Source: Bacillus sp. J33
GTDB taxonomy: Bacteria > Bacillota > Bacilli > Bacillales > Cytobacillaceae
Assembly (NCBI RefSeq): GCF_000518885.1
Contig: NZ_JAEL01000032.1
Span: forward strand, 1-53,236
Direction of reading: 5' to 3'
Length of the DNA: 53,236 nt
Below are positions 1-7,705 of this stretch, one piece after another. The notes under the pieces are model-generated. The model saw only the letters and a list, made by a program, of their open reading frames with translations. It did not search any database and was not told where the DNA came from. A program made the translations under genes and the position numbers. The first letter of the stretch is position 1. Each line of letters begins with the position of its first letter.

Positions 1-166
1 CAGGGAAGCTTATTCAATGTCCTGCGGGAAGTGAGGGAAGTGGGAGACCCCGCAGGCGAAGCCGAGGAGGCTCTCATTCCTCCCCGCTGACAGCTTGAGT
101 GCCCGTAGCGGAAATCAACGGGCAGAATTTATAAGTAAGACAACAATTTATGAGAAAAGAGCCTTT
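1..166. repeat. Left copy of 166-bp long inverted repeat
   Basis: These bases recur as the reverse complement at 52883-53048. By eye only about two to three positions differ (for example AAATCAACGGGC against AAATTAACGGGC, and AGTAAGACAAC against AGTAAAAACAAC). The element is G+C-rich, contains GGGAGACC and CCTCCCC blocks and ends in CGGAAATCAACGGGC, a phrase also seen in the element at 3895-4045. It looks like one of the non-coding intergenic elements dispersed in Bacillaceae genomes. The left end is cut by the window edge. A short open frame at 95-286 lies over it and has no protein character. Confidence 0.85.
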
Positions 167-446
167 CTCTTAAAATTCTACGATATTATTATATTTCGCT
201 TTCTGACATTTATAGATCAGCATTTCATTCGCCAATTTTTGCGGTTTCCGGGCAGACTAACACATCCTTATTGTGACGGCCTATAATACATGATATAAAG
301 ATAAACCGCCCGCCATCCATCTATCTAAATCGAAATCTTGTGATAAAATATGACAAATTATCCATATAAAAGAACTGCTGAAATCCTTATAATGGTATTA
401 AGATTTTTCATTGGTTATGCCCACCCAAAGAAGGGAGCTGCGAACG
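167..446. other. Intergenic AT-rich stretch, no gene seen
   Basis: About 280 bases between the repeat and the small gene at 447. A TATAAT-like hexamer at 388-393 is a possible -10 element for that gene, but no convincing -35 partner was found. No RNA element was recognised. Confidence 0.4.
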
Positions 447-671
447 ATGCCAATAGACCATACAAAAAACATGCTTGAAACGTTAAAGTATTATTGCGAC
501 AGCGAAATAACCCAAACGTTTTCTAAAAACCAGACACAAATTTTGTCTGTCTGTTATATGAAAGAGTCTCGCTTATTTGAGATTACTTATAAAGAAACTT
601 TAATGACTGAAACCTATTCTACTATTGATTCAGCTGCAGCTGCGATTGAGGAAGCAATTAGAAATCATTGA
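447..671 (+). CDS. Small conserved-looking hypothetical protein (74 aa)
   Basis: I do not recognise the family. The ATG at 447 is preferred because AGAAGGGAG lies just upstream; an ATG at 411 would add 12 residues without a ribosome binding site. The product begins MPIDHTKNMLETLKYY, is soluble-looking and mixed alpha/beta, has no signal peptide or membrane segment, and ends in an alanine/glutamate-rich helix (AAAAIEEAIRNH). Codon use is ordinary and the frame runs cleanly from ribosome binding site to stop, so I think it is real. It is a single gene, converging on the asbF remnant downstream, and gives no functional hint. Confidence 0.6.
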   Translation: MPIDHTKNMLETLKYYCDSEITQTFSKNQTQILSVCYMKESRLFEITYKETLMTETYSTIDSAAAAIEEAIRNH

Positions 672-712
672 CCTCACTTTTTCCCCTTAATTTCTTCATC
701 TTTTATCCCTGT

Positions 713-738
713 ACAAAAAGACGCAGCATAACTGCGTC
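713..738 (-). terminator. Intrinsic terminator reading leftward
   Basis: GACGCAG-CATAA-CTGCGTC stem-loop (720-738) with an A-tract on its left (715-719), giving a stem followed by TTTTTG on the minus strand. It lies 3' of the asbF remnant and probably belonged to that leftward unit. Confidence 0.65.
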
Positions 739-744
739 CATACT

Positions 745-770
745 CATTTAATCAAACGTTTGATTAAATG
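745..770. repeat. Palindrome copy 1 (26-bp perfect), core AATCAAACGTTTGATT
   Basis: Perfect dyad centred on 757/758, extended on both sides by AT-rich bases. It lies about 17 bp past the stop of the asbF remnant, the same relative position as copy 2 behind intact asbF, so it was duplicated together with the asbF tail. Confidence 0.8.
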
Positions 771-786
771 TTTCTCTTATTAAAAA

Positions 787-964
787 CTACTGTACAGCTT
801 TTTCAACCTGAAGCACTTTCTTGATTTCCCTGCTGTCTTTTGCCAGAATGTCTTTCACGTTTGGACCAAACAACACCAGTGAAGCCTCCATCTCGATCAT
901 ATCGGCAGATTCCCTCAAAACATCCGGTAGTCCACCTCGCTTCGAACAGTGAAACCATCCCTTA
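787..964 (-). pseudogene. Decayed duplicate of the asbF 3' end
   Basis: This stretch matches 7706-7884, the last roughly 180 bases of asbF, at about 90% or better by eye, including the terminal codons for EKAVQ and the TAG stop. At least two single-base deletions (near CTCAAAACATCC and CACCTCGCTTCG, against CTCAAAAACGTCC and CACCGCGCCTTCG in asbF) break the frame, and similarity stops abruptly at about 964. It therefore cannot encode a protein. It is a direct repeat of the asbF tail, and the catabolic module lies exactly between the two copies, which suggests that the module arrived by insertion or recombination involving a duplicated asbF end. Confidence 0.85.
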
Positions 965-1053
965 TCCGTTTTACTCTAACTAGATTAATATTCCTAAAGC
1001 CCTCTTGTTTTGCCGCCCTATGAACAAAGCTCTGCCGTTTTAGGAAATTAAGT

Positions 1054-2409
1054 TTAAATGCTAACCAAGCTTTCCTTAATAGTGCTGACAATGAAAGAAA
1101 AGTCACTCTCTGTAATGCTTAATGGAGGTGCAAGCTGTAATACATTAGTAAATCCTGCAACGGTATCACCGTTTTTTCCAATAATGAGTCCTTTTTCTTT
1201 ACAAGCATTAATTACTTTGTTCACCTTTTCAATTGCTGCTGGTTCTTTCGTTTCCTTATCTTCAACCAGCTCGATACCTATTAGTAAACCTTTCCCGCGA
1301 ACATCACCAACATTTGGGTGCTCTTTTACATCTTCAAGTTCACGTAAAAGTCTTTCTCCCAATTGTTTTGAGCGTTCAATTAAGTTGTCGTTTTCTATAA
1401 TTTCTAAATTCTTCAAGGCAAGAGCACAAGCTGCAGGATTTCCTCCGAACGTATTTACATGGCGGAAACGATTATACGCATCGTTTCCTGAGTACGCCTC
1501 AAAAATCTCTCTTTTAACGGCTGTTGCTGATAGTGGGAGATATGCGCTTGTAATCCCTTTCGCCATTGTAATAATGTCGGGTTTCACGCCATAATTCATA
1601 AATCCGAACGGCTTTCCAGTCCTGCCGAATCCGCATATCACTTCATCACAAATAAGTAACGCACCATGCTTTTCACAAATCTCTTTCACTTTTTTCATAT
1701 ATCCATCTGGAGGTATTAAACATCCTCCTCCTGTAATAATCGGCTCCATAATCACACCGGCAATGGTTTCACTAAGCTCCCATGTCATAACACGGTCAAT
1801 CTCTAGAGCGCTTTCGAGTGTATGAATATCATTGGGATTTCGATAAATATCAGGTGGTGCAACATGAATAAATCCTTGGCCTAATGGTTCATATTTATAT
1901 TTTCGTTCAGCTTGACCAGTTGCCGCAAGAGCTCCCATTGAATTGCCGTGATAAGCTCGATAACGGGAAATAAATTTATAGCGTCCGTGACTCCCAGTTT
2001 GCTGGTGATATTGACGGGCAATTTTAAACGCCGTTTCATTCGCTTCCGACCCGCTGTTAGAGAAGAAAATGACGTAATCATCACCAAGCCATTCATTTAA
2101 TTTTTCCGCTAATTTTATTGCCGAAATATGACTTTGTGTTAAAGGATAATACGGCATCTCTTTTAGTTGTTCAAATGCTGCTTCCGCAAGCTCTGTCCGG
2201 CCGTACCCAACATTTACACACCAGAGGCCGGACATACCGTCTAAATATCGATTTCCATCAATATCTGTTAACCAGGCACCTTGAGCTTTTTTTATAACTA
2301 AATTCGAGGAGCTTGGGGCAGATCCCCTCATCGCATGCCAAATATACTTTTCATCTTTTTTTTGCAGTTCTTTTGTTTGTTCGGTCGTTTGCACAAACAT
2401 CAGCTCCAT
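1054..2409 (-). CDS. Class III PLP-dependent aminotransferase (omega-amino acid/beta-alanine:pyruvate type)
   Basis: About 450 residues, full length for fold-type I class III transaminases. Visible hallmarks: LDGMSGLWCVNVGYGR near residue 60, the SNSGSEANETA phosphate-binding loop near 115, YHGNSMGA near 153, CDEVICGFGRTG near 255, and MAKGITSAYLPLS near 285, whose Lys would carry PLP. The family moves an amino group from an omega-amino acid (beta-alanine, putrescine, taurine and similar) to pyruvate. The start is uncertain: ATG at 2409, ATG three codons on, or GTG five codons on; GGAG lies closest to the right distance for the GTG. It is last in the leftward module yhdT-panF-M20-(dehydrogenase remnant)-aminotransferase. 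Substrate is not shown by sequence; beta-alanine would fit the context. Confidence 0.85.
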   Translation of the reverse strand: MELMFVQTTEQTKELQKKDEKYIWHAMRGSAPSSSNLVIKKAQGAWLTDIDGNRYLDGMSGLWCVNVGYGRTELAEAAFEQLKEMPYYPLTQSHISAIKLAEKLNEWLGDDYVIFFSNSGSEANETAFKIARQYHQQTGSHGRYKFISRYRAYHGNSMGALAATGQAERKYKYEPLGQGFIHVAPPDIYRNPNDIHTLESALEIDRVMTWELSETIAGVIMEPIITGGGCLIPPDGYMKKVKEICEKHGALLICDEVICGFGRTGKPFGFMNYGVKPDIITMAKGITSAYLPLSATAVKREIFEAYSGNDAYNRFRHVNTFGGNPAACALALKNLEIIENDNLIERSKQLGERLLRELEDVKEHPNVGDVRGKGLLIGIELVEDKETKEPAAIEKVNKVINACKEKGLIIGKNGDTVAGFTNVLQLAPPLSITESDFSFIVSTIKESLVSI

Positions 2410-2411
2410 TT

Positions 2412-2590
2412 AATCTTTTTTATCAGGCATCATCTTCACCTGTTTCAAATAAAATTCGGAGTTCCGCGGAAAGCTTGAAAAGAAAACGTTTCACCATACT
2501 ATTTCAGTACTGCAGCAACTTCAACGCTACATTCATCACCTCAGGTCCCATTTCGTCTCCTGGTAAAACAGCAATCTTAAACTCTTTCAT
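2412..2590 (-). pseudogene. Remnant of a LeuB/dimethylmalate-type beta-decarboxylating dehydrogenase gene
   Basis: An ATG at 2590 overlaps the TAA of the M20 gene (TAATG), a normal translational-coupling junction. The frame reads MKEFKIAVLPGDEMGPEVMN, closely resembling the N-terminus of the isopropylmalate/isocitrate/tartrate dehydrogenase family (KIAVLPGDGIGPEV), then hits TGA after 28 codons. A shifted frame continues with YGETFSFQAF, similar to the next segment of that family. Only about 180 bp of an expected 1.05-1.1 kb remain before the aminotransferase, so most of the gene has been deleted. The end (KMMPDKKD then TAA, overlapping the next ATG) may be the original 3' end. The lost enzyme would have oxidatively decarboxylated a 2-hydroxy-dicarboxylate. 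Confidence 0.6.
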
Positions 2591-3813
2591 TACTCATCTC
2601 TTAAAAAGTTCAAGGCTGCTGTCCGATAAATTTCTGTCGTTTCTGCGAGCTCTTCTACATCGACATATTCATTAATATGGTGCGGTATTTCCCGATCCCC
2701 AGCTCCAATCGTAACAATTGGTATCCCCGCTAGATGGAGAAACGTTCCATCAGTTGCACCTGGAACACCGTTATAGATAGGCTCTTTTCCTAATACGTCC
2801 TTGACAGCTTTTGCAACAGATTGCACTAATGGGTTTTCTTTATCTGTTAATGTCCAAGGCCTATCTTTAATCACTTCAAAATCTGCTTTAAAAAAAGGAT
2901 CCTCTTTTTCCAGCCGATTAAAGATTTCTTGAATTTCTTCCCGTAACTGCTGATGATCCTGACCTGGAACGGTTCGAATATCCAATGTTGTCATACATTG
3001 GTCTGGAACTACATTTATTTGTGCATCACCGTGGACAGGTGATTTTATGATGGTCGGTGTAATACTTGGCCACCCTAACATTGGGTGATTGCCAAGGCGC
3101 TCCTTTTCACGAGCTTCTAGGCGTTCAAGCTCACAAATTAATTTAGCCATTCTAGTATTTGGGTTTATTCCACTTAATGGGATCGCCCCATGTGCCATTT
3201 TCCCATGCACATGAATGACAACCCTCATTGCCCCTTTCTGCGTAATGCAAACTTGATTTTCCTCTGGCTCACAAATGATTGCTCCATCCACCCCATCTGC
3301 CCAGCCTCTTTGAATAAAGTGCTTAATACCAATCATCATTCCTTCTTCGTCACACGGAATGCACAGGATAATTTTCCCGGAAAAATCCTCCTTATCTTGT
3401 AACAAGGAGTGGACAGCCGTAATCATACAGGATAAATTTCCCTTCGTATCATTTGTCCCTCTTCCATACATTCTTCCATTTACAATCTCCGCATCGAAGG
3501 GATCGTATTTCCATGCACTTCGATCCCCTTCTGTTACAACATCTGTATGTCCTTCAAACAAGAGAGTTTTTCCCTGCTTACCTGAATCGATAATCCCGAT
3601 TACATTTGGTCTGCCAGGCTCTACTTCTTCCACATGAACCTCAATTCCAAGCTTTTTTAAATAATCAGCTACAAAAAGTGCTACTTTTTCTTCGTTACCA
3701 CCTTTTTCACCAGGACGATACACACTTGGAATTCGAACTAATTGTTGAGTTAATGAAATGACGGCTTCTCTATCACGGGCTTTTCGTTCTTTAATAGAAA
3801 TAACACGACTCAT
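2590..3813 (-). CDS. M20-family metallo-amidohydrolase/deacylase (ArgE/DapE/ACY1 type)
   Basis: 407 residues, usual for the family. Metal-site motifs are all present: GHTDVV (His89, Asp91), GRGTNDTKG (bridging Asp122), CDEEG (Glu156/157), CEPEE (Glu182), and a C-terminal histidine pair in IPHHINEY near 384. A dimerisation domain follows from about 195 to 305. These enzymes hydrolyse amide bonds of N-acyl or N-carbamoyl amino acids using two zinc or manganese ions in the cytoplasm. AAGGGAG precedes the ATG at a good distance. The gene is downstream of the symporter pair and coupled by TAATG to the dehydrogenase remnant. The substrate cannot be read from sequence; with a PanF-type importer and a beta-alanine-type transaminase beside it, pantothenate is my inference. 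Confidence 0.85.
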   Translation of the reverse strand: MSRVISIKERKARDREAVISLTQQLVRIPSVYRPGEKGGNEEKVALFVADYLKKLGIEVHVEEVEPGRPNVIGIIDSGKQGKTLLFEGHTDVVTEGDRSAWKYDPFDAEIVNGRMYGRGTNDTKGNLSCMITAVHSLLQDKEDFSGKIILCIPCDEEGMMIGIKHFIQRGWADGVDGAIICEPEENQVCITQKGAMRVVIHVHGKMAHGAIPLSGINPNTRMAKLICELERLEAREKERLGNHPMLGWPSITPTIIKSPVHGDAQINVVPDQCMTTLDIRTVPGQDHQQLREEIQEIFNRLEKEDPFFKADFEVIKDRPWTLTDKENPLVQSVAKAVKDVLGKEPIYNGVPGATDGTFLHLAGIPIVTIGAGDREIPHHINEYVDVEELAETTEIYRTAALNFLRDE

Positions 3814-3894
3814 ATAATCATTCTCCCTTCGAATTGGAATAGAAAGTACTAAGCTACAAGTTATCCTTGTAGCTATACTGTTGGTTTTCCACTA

Positions 3895-4045
3895 TTTGAT
3901 TGAAGCGGAAGACGTGAGACTTCTCTGGGAAAAACGGGTCAAAAGGAGATCCCACAGGCGCACTAGGCCGAGGGGACTCCCATCTCCCCCCGGTAAAAGG
4001 CGAACTTTTTGAACGGAAATCAACGGGCAAGTTGAAAAAAGTCTA
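3895..4045. repeat. Bacillaceae-type dispersed G+C-rich intergenic element
   Basis: G+C-rich stretch in an otherwise AT-rich gap between the symporter and M20 genes. It contains GGAGATCCCACAGGCGC, a GGGGACTCCCATCTCC dyad, and ends in CGGAAATCAACGGGC exactly like the element at 1-166. It has no coding frame. It lies inside the leftward module, so either the module is old enough to have gained it or it arrived with the module. Confidence 0.65.
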
Positions 4046-4059
4046 TTTTCATAATGACG

Positions 4060-5529
4060 TCATATTCTTTTTGTTTGCTCGGAAAGATTAGAATTTAATT
4101 GACCCATAACGCTTTTATTTGTGAGGGAGCTAACCCCAATATAGGTGATAAAGGATAGGACAATTGGCAAGACGACCGTATGCATTCCAAATGCATCCGG
4201 TTTGAATGTGTGGAACAAAATAAAGGAAATAACACCGATAACCATCGAGGATAAAGCACCATGCTTATTCCCTTTTTCCCAATAAAGTCCCATAATAACA
4301 GGCCAAATGAAGGCTGCTTCAAGACCTCCAAAGGAGAATAAATTTAACCAAATTAATAAATCAGGAGGGCTTAACGCCATTAGGAAAACAAGAATTCCGA
4401 GTATCGTTGTGACTGAAAAGCTCATCGACTTTACCCGCTGTTCTGATGCATCCGGTTTCATATAGTTTAAGTATACATCCTTTACGACTGCAGAACTTAC
4501 AAGTAATAAGAGGGAATCAACAGTTGACATAATAGCTGCCATTGGTGCAGCAAGAACAATTCCAGCTGCCCAAGCCGGGAGCACCTCCATCGCAATCATT
4601 GGCATAACTTTATCCCCAACTTCAATACCAGGAATAATCGGCCGTGCAAATACTCCAATTAAATGCATTCCCAGCATGATGAAGCCGACTACAACTGTTC
4701 CAATAATAATCGCACGATGCATCGCCTTTGAGTTTTTATAAGCCATTGCGCGGACCGTTACTTGCGGTAAAGCAACAACCCCGACACCAACTAAAATCCA
4801 AAAAGAGGATACATATAATGGCGTTAATCCCCCATCTTCTCCATAAGGGGTAATCAAATTTGGGTTTTCCTTCGCTAAATCTGTAATTATATTCCCAACT
4901 CCACCGCCGGCAATAATGGTCGCAATTAATAAAATGAGCGTTCCGAAAAACATCACAACTCCTTGAACAGCATCCGTTAACGCTACAGCACGAAACCCGC
5001 CGATAACAACATAGATTAATACAGATACGGCAAAAATGACAAGAGCGGTCGTATAGTTTAACCCTGTTAAGGATTCAATAAGCCGTGCACCGCCAACCCA
5101 TTGCGCAGCCATTGCCGAAAATAAAAAAATAATAATACTAAAGGCTGAAAATAAGACAACCCATTTGCTGTTATAGCGAGATTTTAAGAAATCAATCAAA
5201 GTAATCGCTTGATATTTCCTCGCCATAATCGCAAACTTCTTTCCTAGTACCATTAAAACAAAATAACCTGTTGCTACTTGAGCCATTGCAAGCAAAACCC
5301 AGCCTAACCCCTTTGTGTAGGCAACACCTGGACCGCCGATAAAACTGCTTGCACTGCCATATGTAGCAATCATCGTCATCGCTAATATGAACCCGCCTAA
5401 TTCACGTCCGCCTAAAAAATATTCCTGTAAAAAAGAGTTAGATGACTGAATTTTTTTACTCGCCCAAAATCCAATAAAGAAAATGATAATCAGAAAGATA
5501 CAAAGGGGAATAATGACTTCCCAGCTCAT
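4060..5529 (-). CDS. panF: Sodium/pantothenate-type symporter (SSS family)
   Basis: 489 residues with about 13 hydrophobic segments, the normal architecture of the sodium:solute symporter family. The N-terminal region carries the conserved EYFLGGRELGGFILAMTMIATYGSASSFIGGPG-type stretch (residues about 36-68), and GGFRAVALTDAVQG (near 178) is the usual signature loop. It would import an organic acid or vitamin with Na+ across the cytoplasmic membrane. Its ATG overlaps the TGA of the small yhdT gene by four bases (ATGA), the yhdT-panF pairing known from enterobacteria, which favours pantothenate or a close analogue over other SSS substrates. SSS specificity is hard to predict from sequence, so the pantothenate assignment is moderate. 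Confidence 0.75.
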   Translation of the reverse strand: MSWEVIIPLCIFLIIIFFIGFWASKKIQSSNSFLQEYFLGGRELGGFILAMTMIATYGSASSFIGGPGVAYTKGLGWVLLAMAQVATGYFVLMVLGKKFAIMARKYQAITLIDFLKSRYNSKWVVLFSAFSIIIFLFSAMAAQWVGGARLIESLTGLNYTTALVIFAVSVLIYVVIGGFRAVALTDAVQGVVMFFGTLILLIATIIAGGGVGNIITDLAKENPNLITPYGEDGGLTPLYVSSFWILVGVGVVALPQVTVRAMAYKNSKAMHRAIIIGTVVVGFIMLGMHLIGVFARPIIPGIEVGDKVMPMIAMEVLPAWAAGIVLAAPMAAIMSTVDSLLLLVSSAVVKDVYLNYMKPDASEQRVKSMSFSVTTILGILVFLMALSPPDLLIWLNLFSFGGLEAAFIWPVIMGLYWEKGNKHGALSSMVIGVISFILFHTFKPDAFGMHTVVLPIVLSFITYIGVSSLTNKSVMGQLNSNLSEQTKRI

Positions 5530-5816
5530 TCAGACTGTCCCCCTTCTGCTTCGTCCTCAAAAGGGACTTCCTTAAACAATAGCTTTACAGCTGCAACAAC
5601 TAATACAATCATTAGAAACAACCCTACAACACAGCTATAAAAAAACCAAGCTGGTAATCCAAAAACATATCCGTACTGCTCAACTGGATTAGAACCCATA
5701 CCGTACGCAAATCCGTACCACCAAATAAAATTAATCAAAACTAACCCAACACCAATGAGTGCTTCTTTATTTGCAATTTTATAGCGAGCATCAGTGTTTT
5801 GTATTTTCGATTTCAA
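5526..5816 (-). CDS. yhdT: YhdT family (DUF997) small membrane protein
   Basis: 96 residues with two membrane segments (about 20-43 and 56-84) and an acidic C-terminus. The WWYGFAYGMG phrase and the location directly upstream of, and overlapping, a PanF-type symporter are typical of YhdT. The start is a TTG at 5816 with AAGGGGGA at the right distance. The role is unproven; it is assumed to be an accessory subunit of the symporter. It is the first gene of the leftward module, diverging from the PucR-type regulator. Confidence 0.75.
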   Translation of the reverse strand: MKSKIQNTDARYKIANKEALIGVGLVLINFIWWYGFAYGMGSNPVEQYGYVFGLPAWFFYSCVVGLFLMIVLVVAAVKLLFKEVPFEDEAEGGQSE

Positions 5817-6045
5817 TGTAGTTCCCCCTTCTTTTTGCTATCAGCTGTTTTATGAATAGCATGTGCTATTTAAAACCATAAAAAGTTTAATTCTTAAAAT
5901 AGAAGATTGAATAGATGCTTCCTAATTTAAATGTTGGTCTGCACAATCTACACGGGAGAGAAATATAAAGTTGTTAGATTTATAAGGTTATGTATATAAG
6001 AATTTATCAATTATGTCCTCCTTCCCCATGTATACGGTACAATAA

Positions 6046-6075
6046 TTACAGAATATTTTAAATATATAGTATAAT
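6046..6075 (+). promoter_or_regulatory. Probable sigma-A promoter of the PucR-type regulator
   Basis: TTACAG (6046-6051), 18-bp spacer, perfect TATAAT (6070-6075), ending about 80 bp before the regulator start. The 337-bp gap between yhdT and the regulator is AT-rich and must also hold the leftward promoter of the module, which I could not place. Confidence 0.5.
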
Positions 6076-6093
6076 AAAACCGCTATTATTTCA

Positions 6094-6141
6094 TTAGACA
6101 TGCTATGAATTTTTCATCGATTCAATTGGACATAATGTCTA
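6094..6141. promoter_or_regulatory. Candidate operator dyads upstream of the PucR-type gene
   Basis: TAGACAT (6095-6101) is repeated inverted as ATGTCTA (6135-6141), and the right part contains an 11-bp dyad, GACATAATGTC (6129-6139), immediately before the ribosome binding site. The position suits autoregulation or control of the divergent module by the regulator. This is inferred from symmetry only and does not match a PucR site I know. Confidence 0.35.
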
Positions 6142-6153
6142 GGAGGGATCAAC

Positions 6154-7356
6154 ATGCCGTTTAAAGATAGTGTGACATTACGCGAACTTCTTAATCGGTC
6201 AAAGTTTCAAGGAGCAAAAATTATAACTGGTCTAAATAGTATTGATCGAAAAATAAAGTGGGCACATATTATGGAGGTTACAGAGGTTGGAGAGCTCATT
6301 AATGGCGGAGAGCTTATTTTAACAACTGGTATAGCATGGGCGGATTGCCCTGAAAAAGGGGTTCACATGCTTTCGCAATTAATTGAGCAAAATGCTGCAG
6401 CATTATGTATTGAATTACATACATATTTACGAGAGGTACCTGCAGAAATGGTAGAACTAGCACATCGTTTTCATTTTCCTATCATTATTTTTGAAAGCCA
6501 AGTTCGCTTTATCGATCTAACAAGAGAAGTATATGAAATTCTTCACTTTCCTGATTTGAAACAGCAACTAAAGGTTCTGTTTGATAAACTTTGGAACCAC
6601 ACTTTACTAGAGATGGAAAATAAGCAAACATTATATGAATGGATTCCTGACTATGCCTATTTACCGGGAGTTCCATCGCTTATCGAGGGTCATAATCAAC
6701 TCACCGTCCTATCAGCAATTAAAAAAGAAGCCTGGAAGTTTTCAATAAGTGTATTGTTCACCTACATTGAAAAAATGTCTTGTTATTTCATTTTCTTTTT
6801 TGACCAAAAACACCAGATGGACAGCTTTAAAACACGAATTACTTCATTAATTAACAATCACCAAACCGAAGCAACTAATATACTTTTTGGCAGCTTTTAT
6901 AAAGAATCTTCACAACTTCCTCATTCTATCTCTACATTAAAAAAAGCATATGAAATTACGCAATACTTGAATGTAGCAAGTCCTGTTTTTTACACGGATT
7001 TACACAAAGAGAAAATTCTTGCTTCTATAATTAAACAAGGGGAATTGAGAGAATGGATGAACGAATATTTGTCTCCGCTTATACAGCATGATCAAAAGCA
7101 TGAGTCTAAATTAATGGAAACACTTGCAGCTTATTTTACTTATCAAGGAAATAAAAAAGAAACTGCTCAAGCATTATTTATTGTTCGCCAAACCTTGTAC
7201 CATCGGCTGGAGAAAATTAAGCAATTAATTGGTGATGATTTCATGTCTTCACAAAAGAGGGCGATGTTAGAATTATTAATAACTGGATACTTTTCACAGA
7301 AGGTTCCCCAACATGCTCCAAAGATAATTGCCTTTTCACTAGAAAATGATTTGTAA
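6154..7356 (+). CDS. PucR-family transcriptional regulator
   Basis: 400 residues. The N-terminal 125 residues match the PucR domain (TLRELLNRSKFQGAKIITG at 8-26, GGELILTTG near 52-60, IIIFES near 110). A middle region of unassigned fold follows, and the C-terminus has the PucR-type helix-turn-helix (GNKKETAQALFIVRQTLYHR, about 330-350, with RLEKIKQLIG). These regulators control purine, amino-acid or other nitrogen-compound degradation, usually activating neighbouring genes when the substrate is present. AGGAGG lies just upstream of the ATG. It diverges from the yhdT-panF-M20-aminotransferase module and is its obvious regulator. Confidence 0.85.
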   Translation: MPFKDSVTLRELLNRSKFQGAKIITGLNSIDRKIKWAHIMEVTEVGELINGGELILTTGIAWADCPEKGVHMLSQLIEQNAAALCIELHTYLREVPAEMVELAHRFHFPIIIFESQVRFIDLTREVYEILHFPDLKQQLKVLFDKLWNHTLLEMENKQTLYEWIPDYAYLPGVPSLIEGHNQLTVLSAIKKEAWKFSISVLFTYIEKMSCYFIFFFDQKHQMDSFKTRITSLINNHQTEATNILFGSFYKESSQLPHSISTLKKAYEITQYLNVASPVFYTDLHKEKILASIIKQGELREWMNEYLSPLIQHDQKHESKLMETLAAYFTYQGNKKETAQALFIVRQTLYHRLEKIKQLIGDDFMSSQKRAMLELLITGYFSQKVPQHAPKIIAFSLENDL

Positions 7357-7668
7357 TCCCATTGTCAAAGAAAAGAGAATTTACGAAACTGAAAAAATAT
7401 CACTTTAGAAAGTATATTTATAATCGAAGTCTTATTTGTGTTGCCCACAATTGAAAAAGTGGGATGAACTTAAACAAAACGAAGTAGAAGCAGTTAAGGA
7501 ATAAAGAAAAAATATCTTTTATTTTGGTAAAAACCCTAGAATTATGAAAATATATCCAGCAAATAAAATCTGACTCAAAAGAGCCTTCATTCAACGACCT
7601 TTTGAGTCAGCCTTTATTATCCTTTACTGTACCTGAAATATCTAACCAAAGCTGGCCAATTCTTTTTC
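7357..7668. other. Intergenic region between the regulator and asbF
   Basis: AT-rich, no gene seen. It holds the terminator at 7570-7610 and marks the right boundary of the catabolic module. Confidence 0.5.
7570..7610. terminator. Long stem-loop after asbF / the regulator
   Basis: CTGACTCAAAAG (7570-7581) pairs with CTTTTGAGTCAG (7599-7610), a 12-bp stem. The T-rich flank is modest on both strands (CCTTTATT on the right, ATTTTATTT on the minus-strand side), so it may stop transcription from both convergent genes. Confidence 0.6.
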
Positions 7669-7684
7669 AATCAAACGTTTGATT
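7669..7684. repeat. Palindrome copy 2, AATCAAACGTTTGATT
   Basis: Perfect 16-bp dyad, 22 bp past the asbF stop codon. Orthologous in position to copy 1 behind the asbF remnant. Confidence 0.8.
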
Positions 7685-7705
7685 AACTGTTTCTTTTATT
7701 ACATT

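Noticed and set aside
95..286. 63-codon frame at the left edge
   Set aside because: It lies over the dispersed repeat and AT-rich flank, has no ribosome binding site and no protein-like pattern.
915..1106. 63-codon minus-strand frame with a transposase-like middle (FVHRAAKQEGFRNINLVRVKR)
   Set aside because: The right part is out-of-frame aminotransferase sequence and the left part out-of-frame asbF remnant. The middle 90 bp are too short to call a mobile-element fragment.
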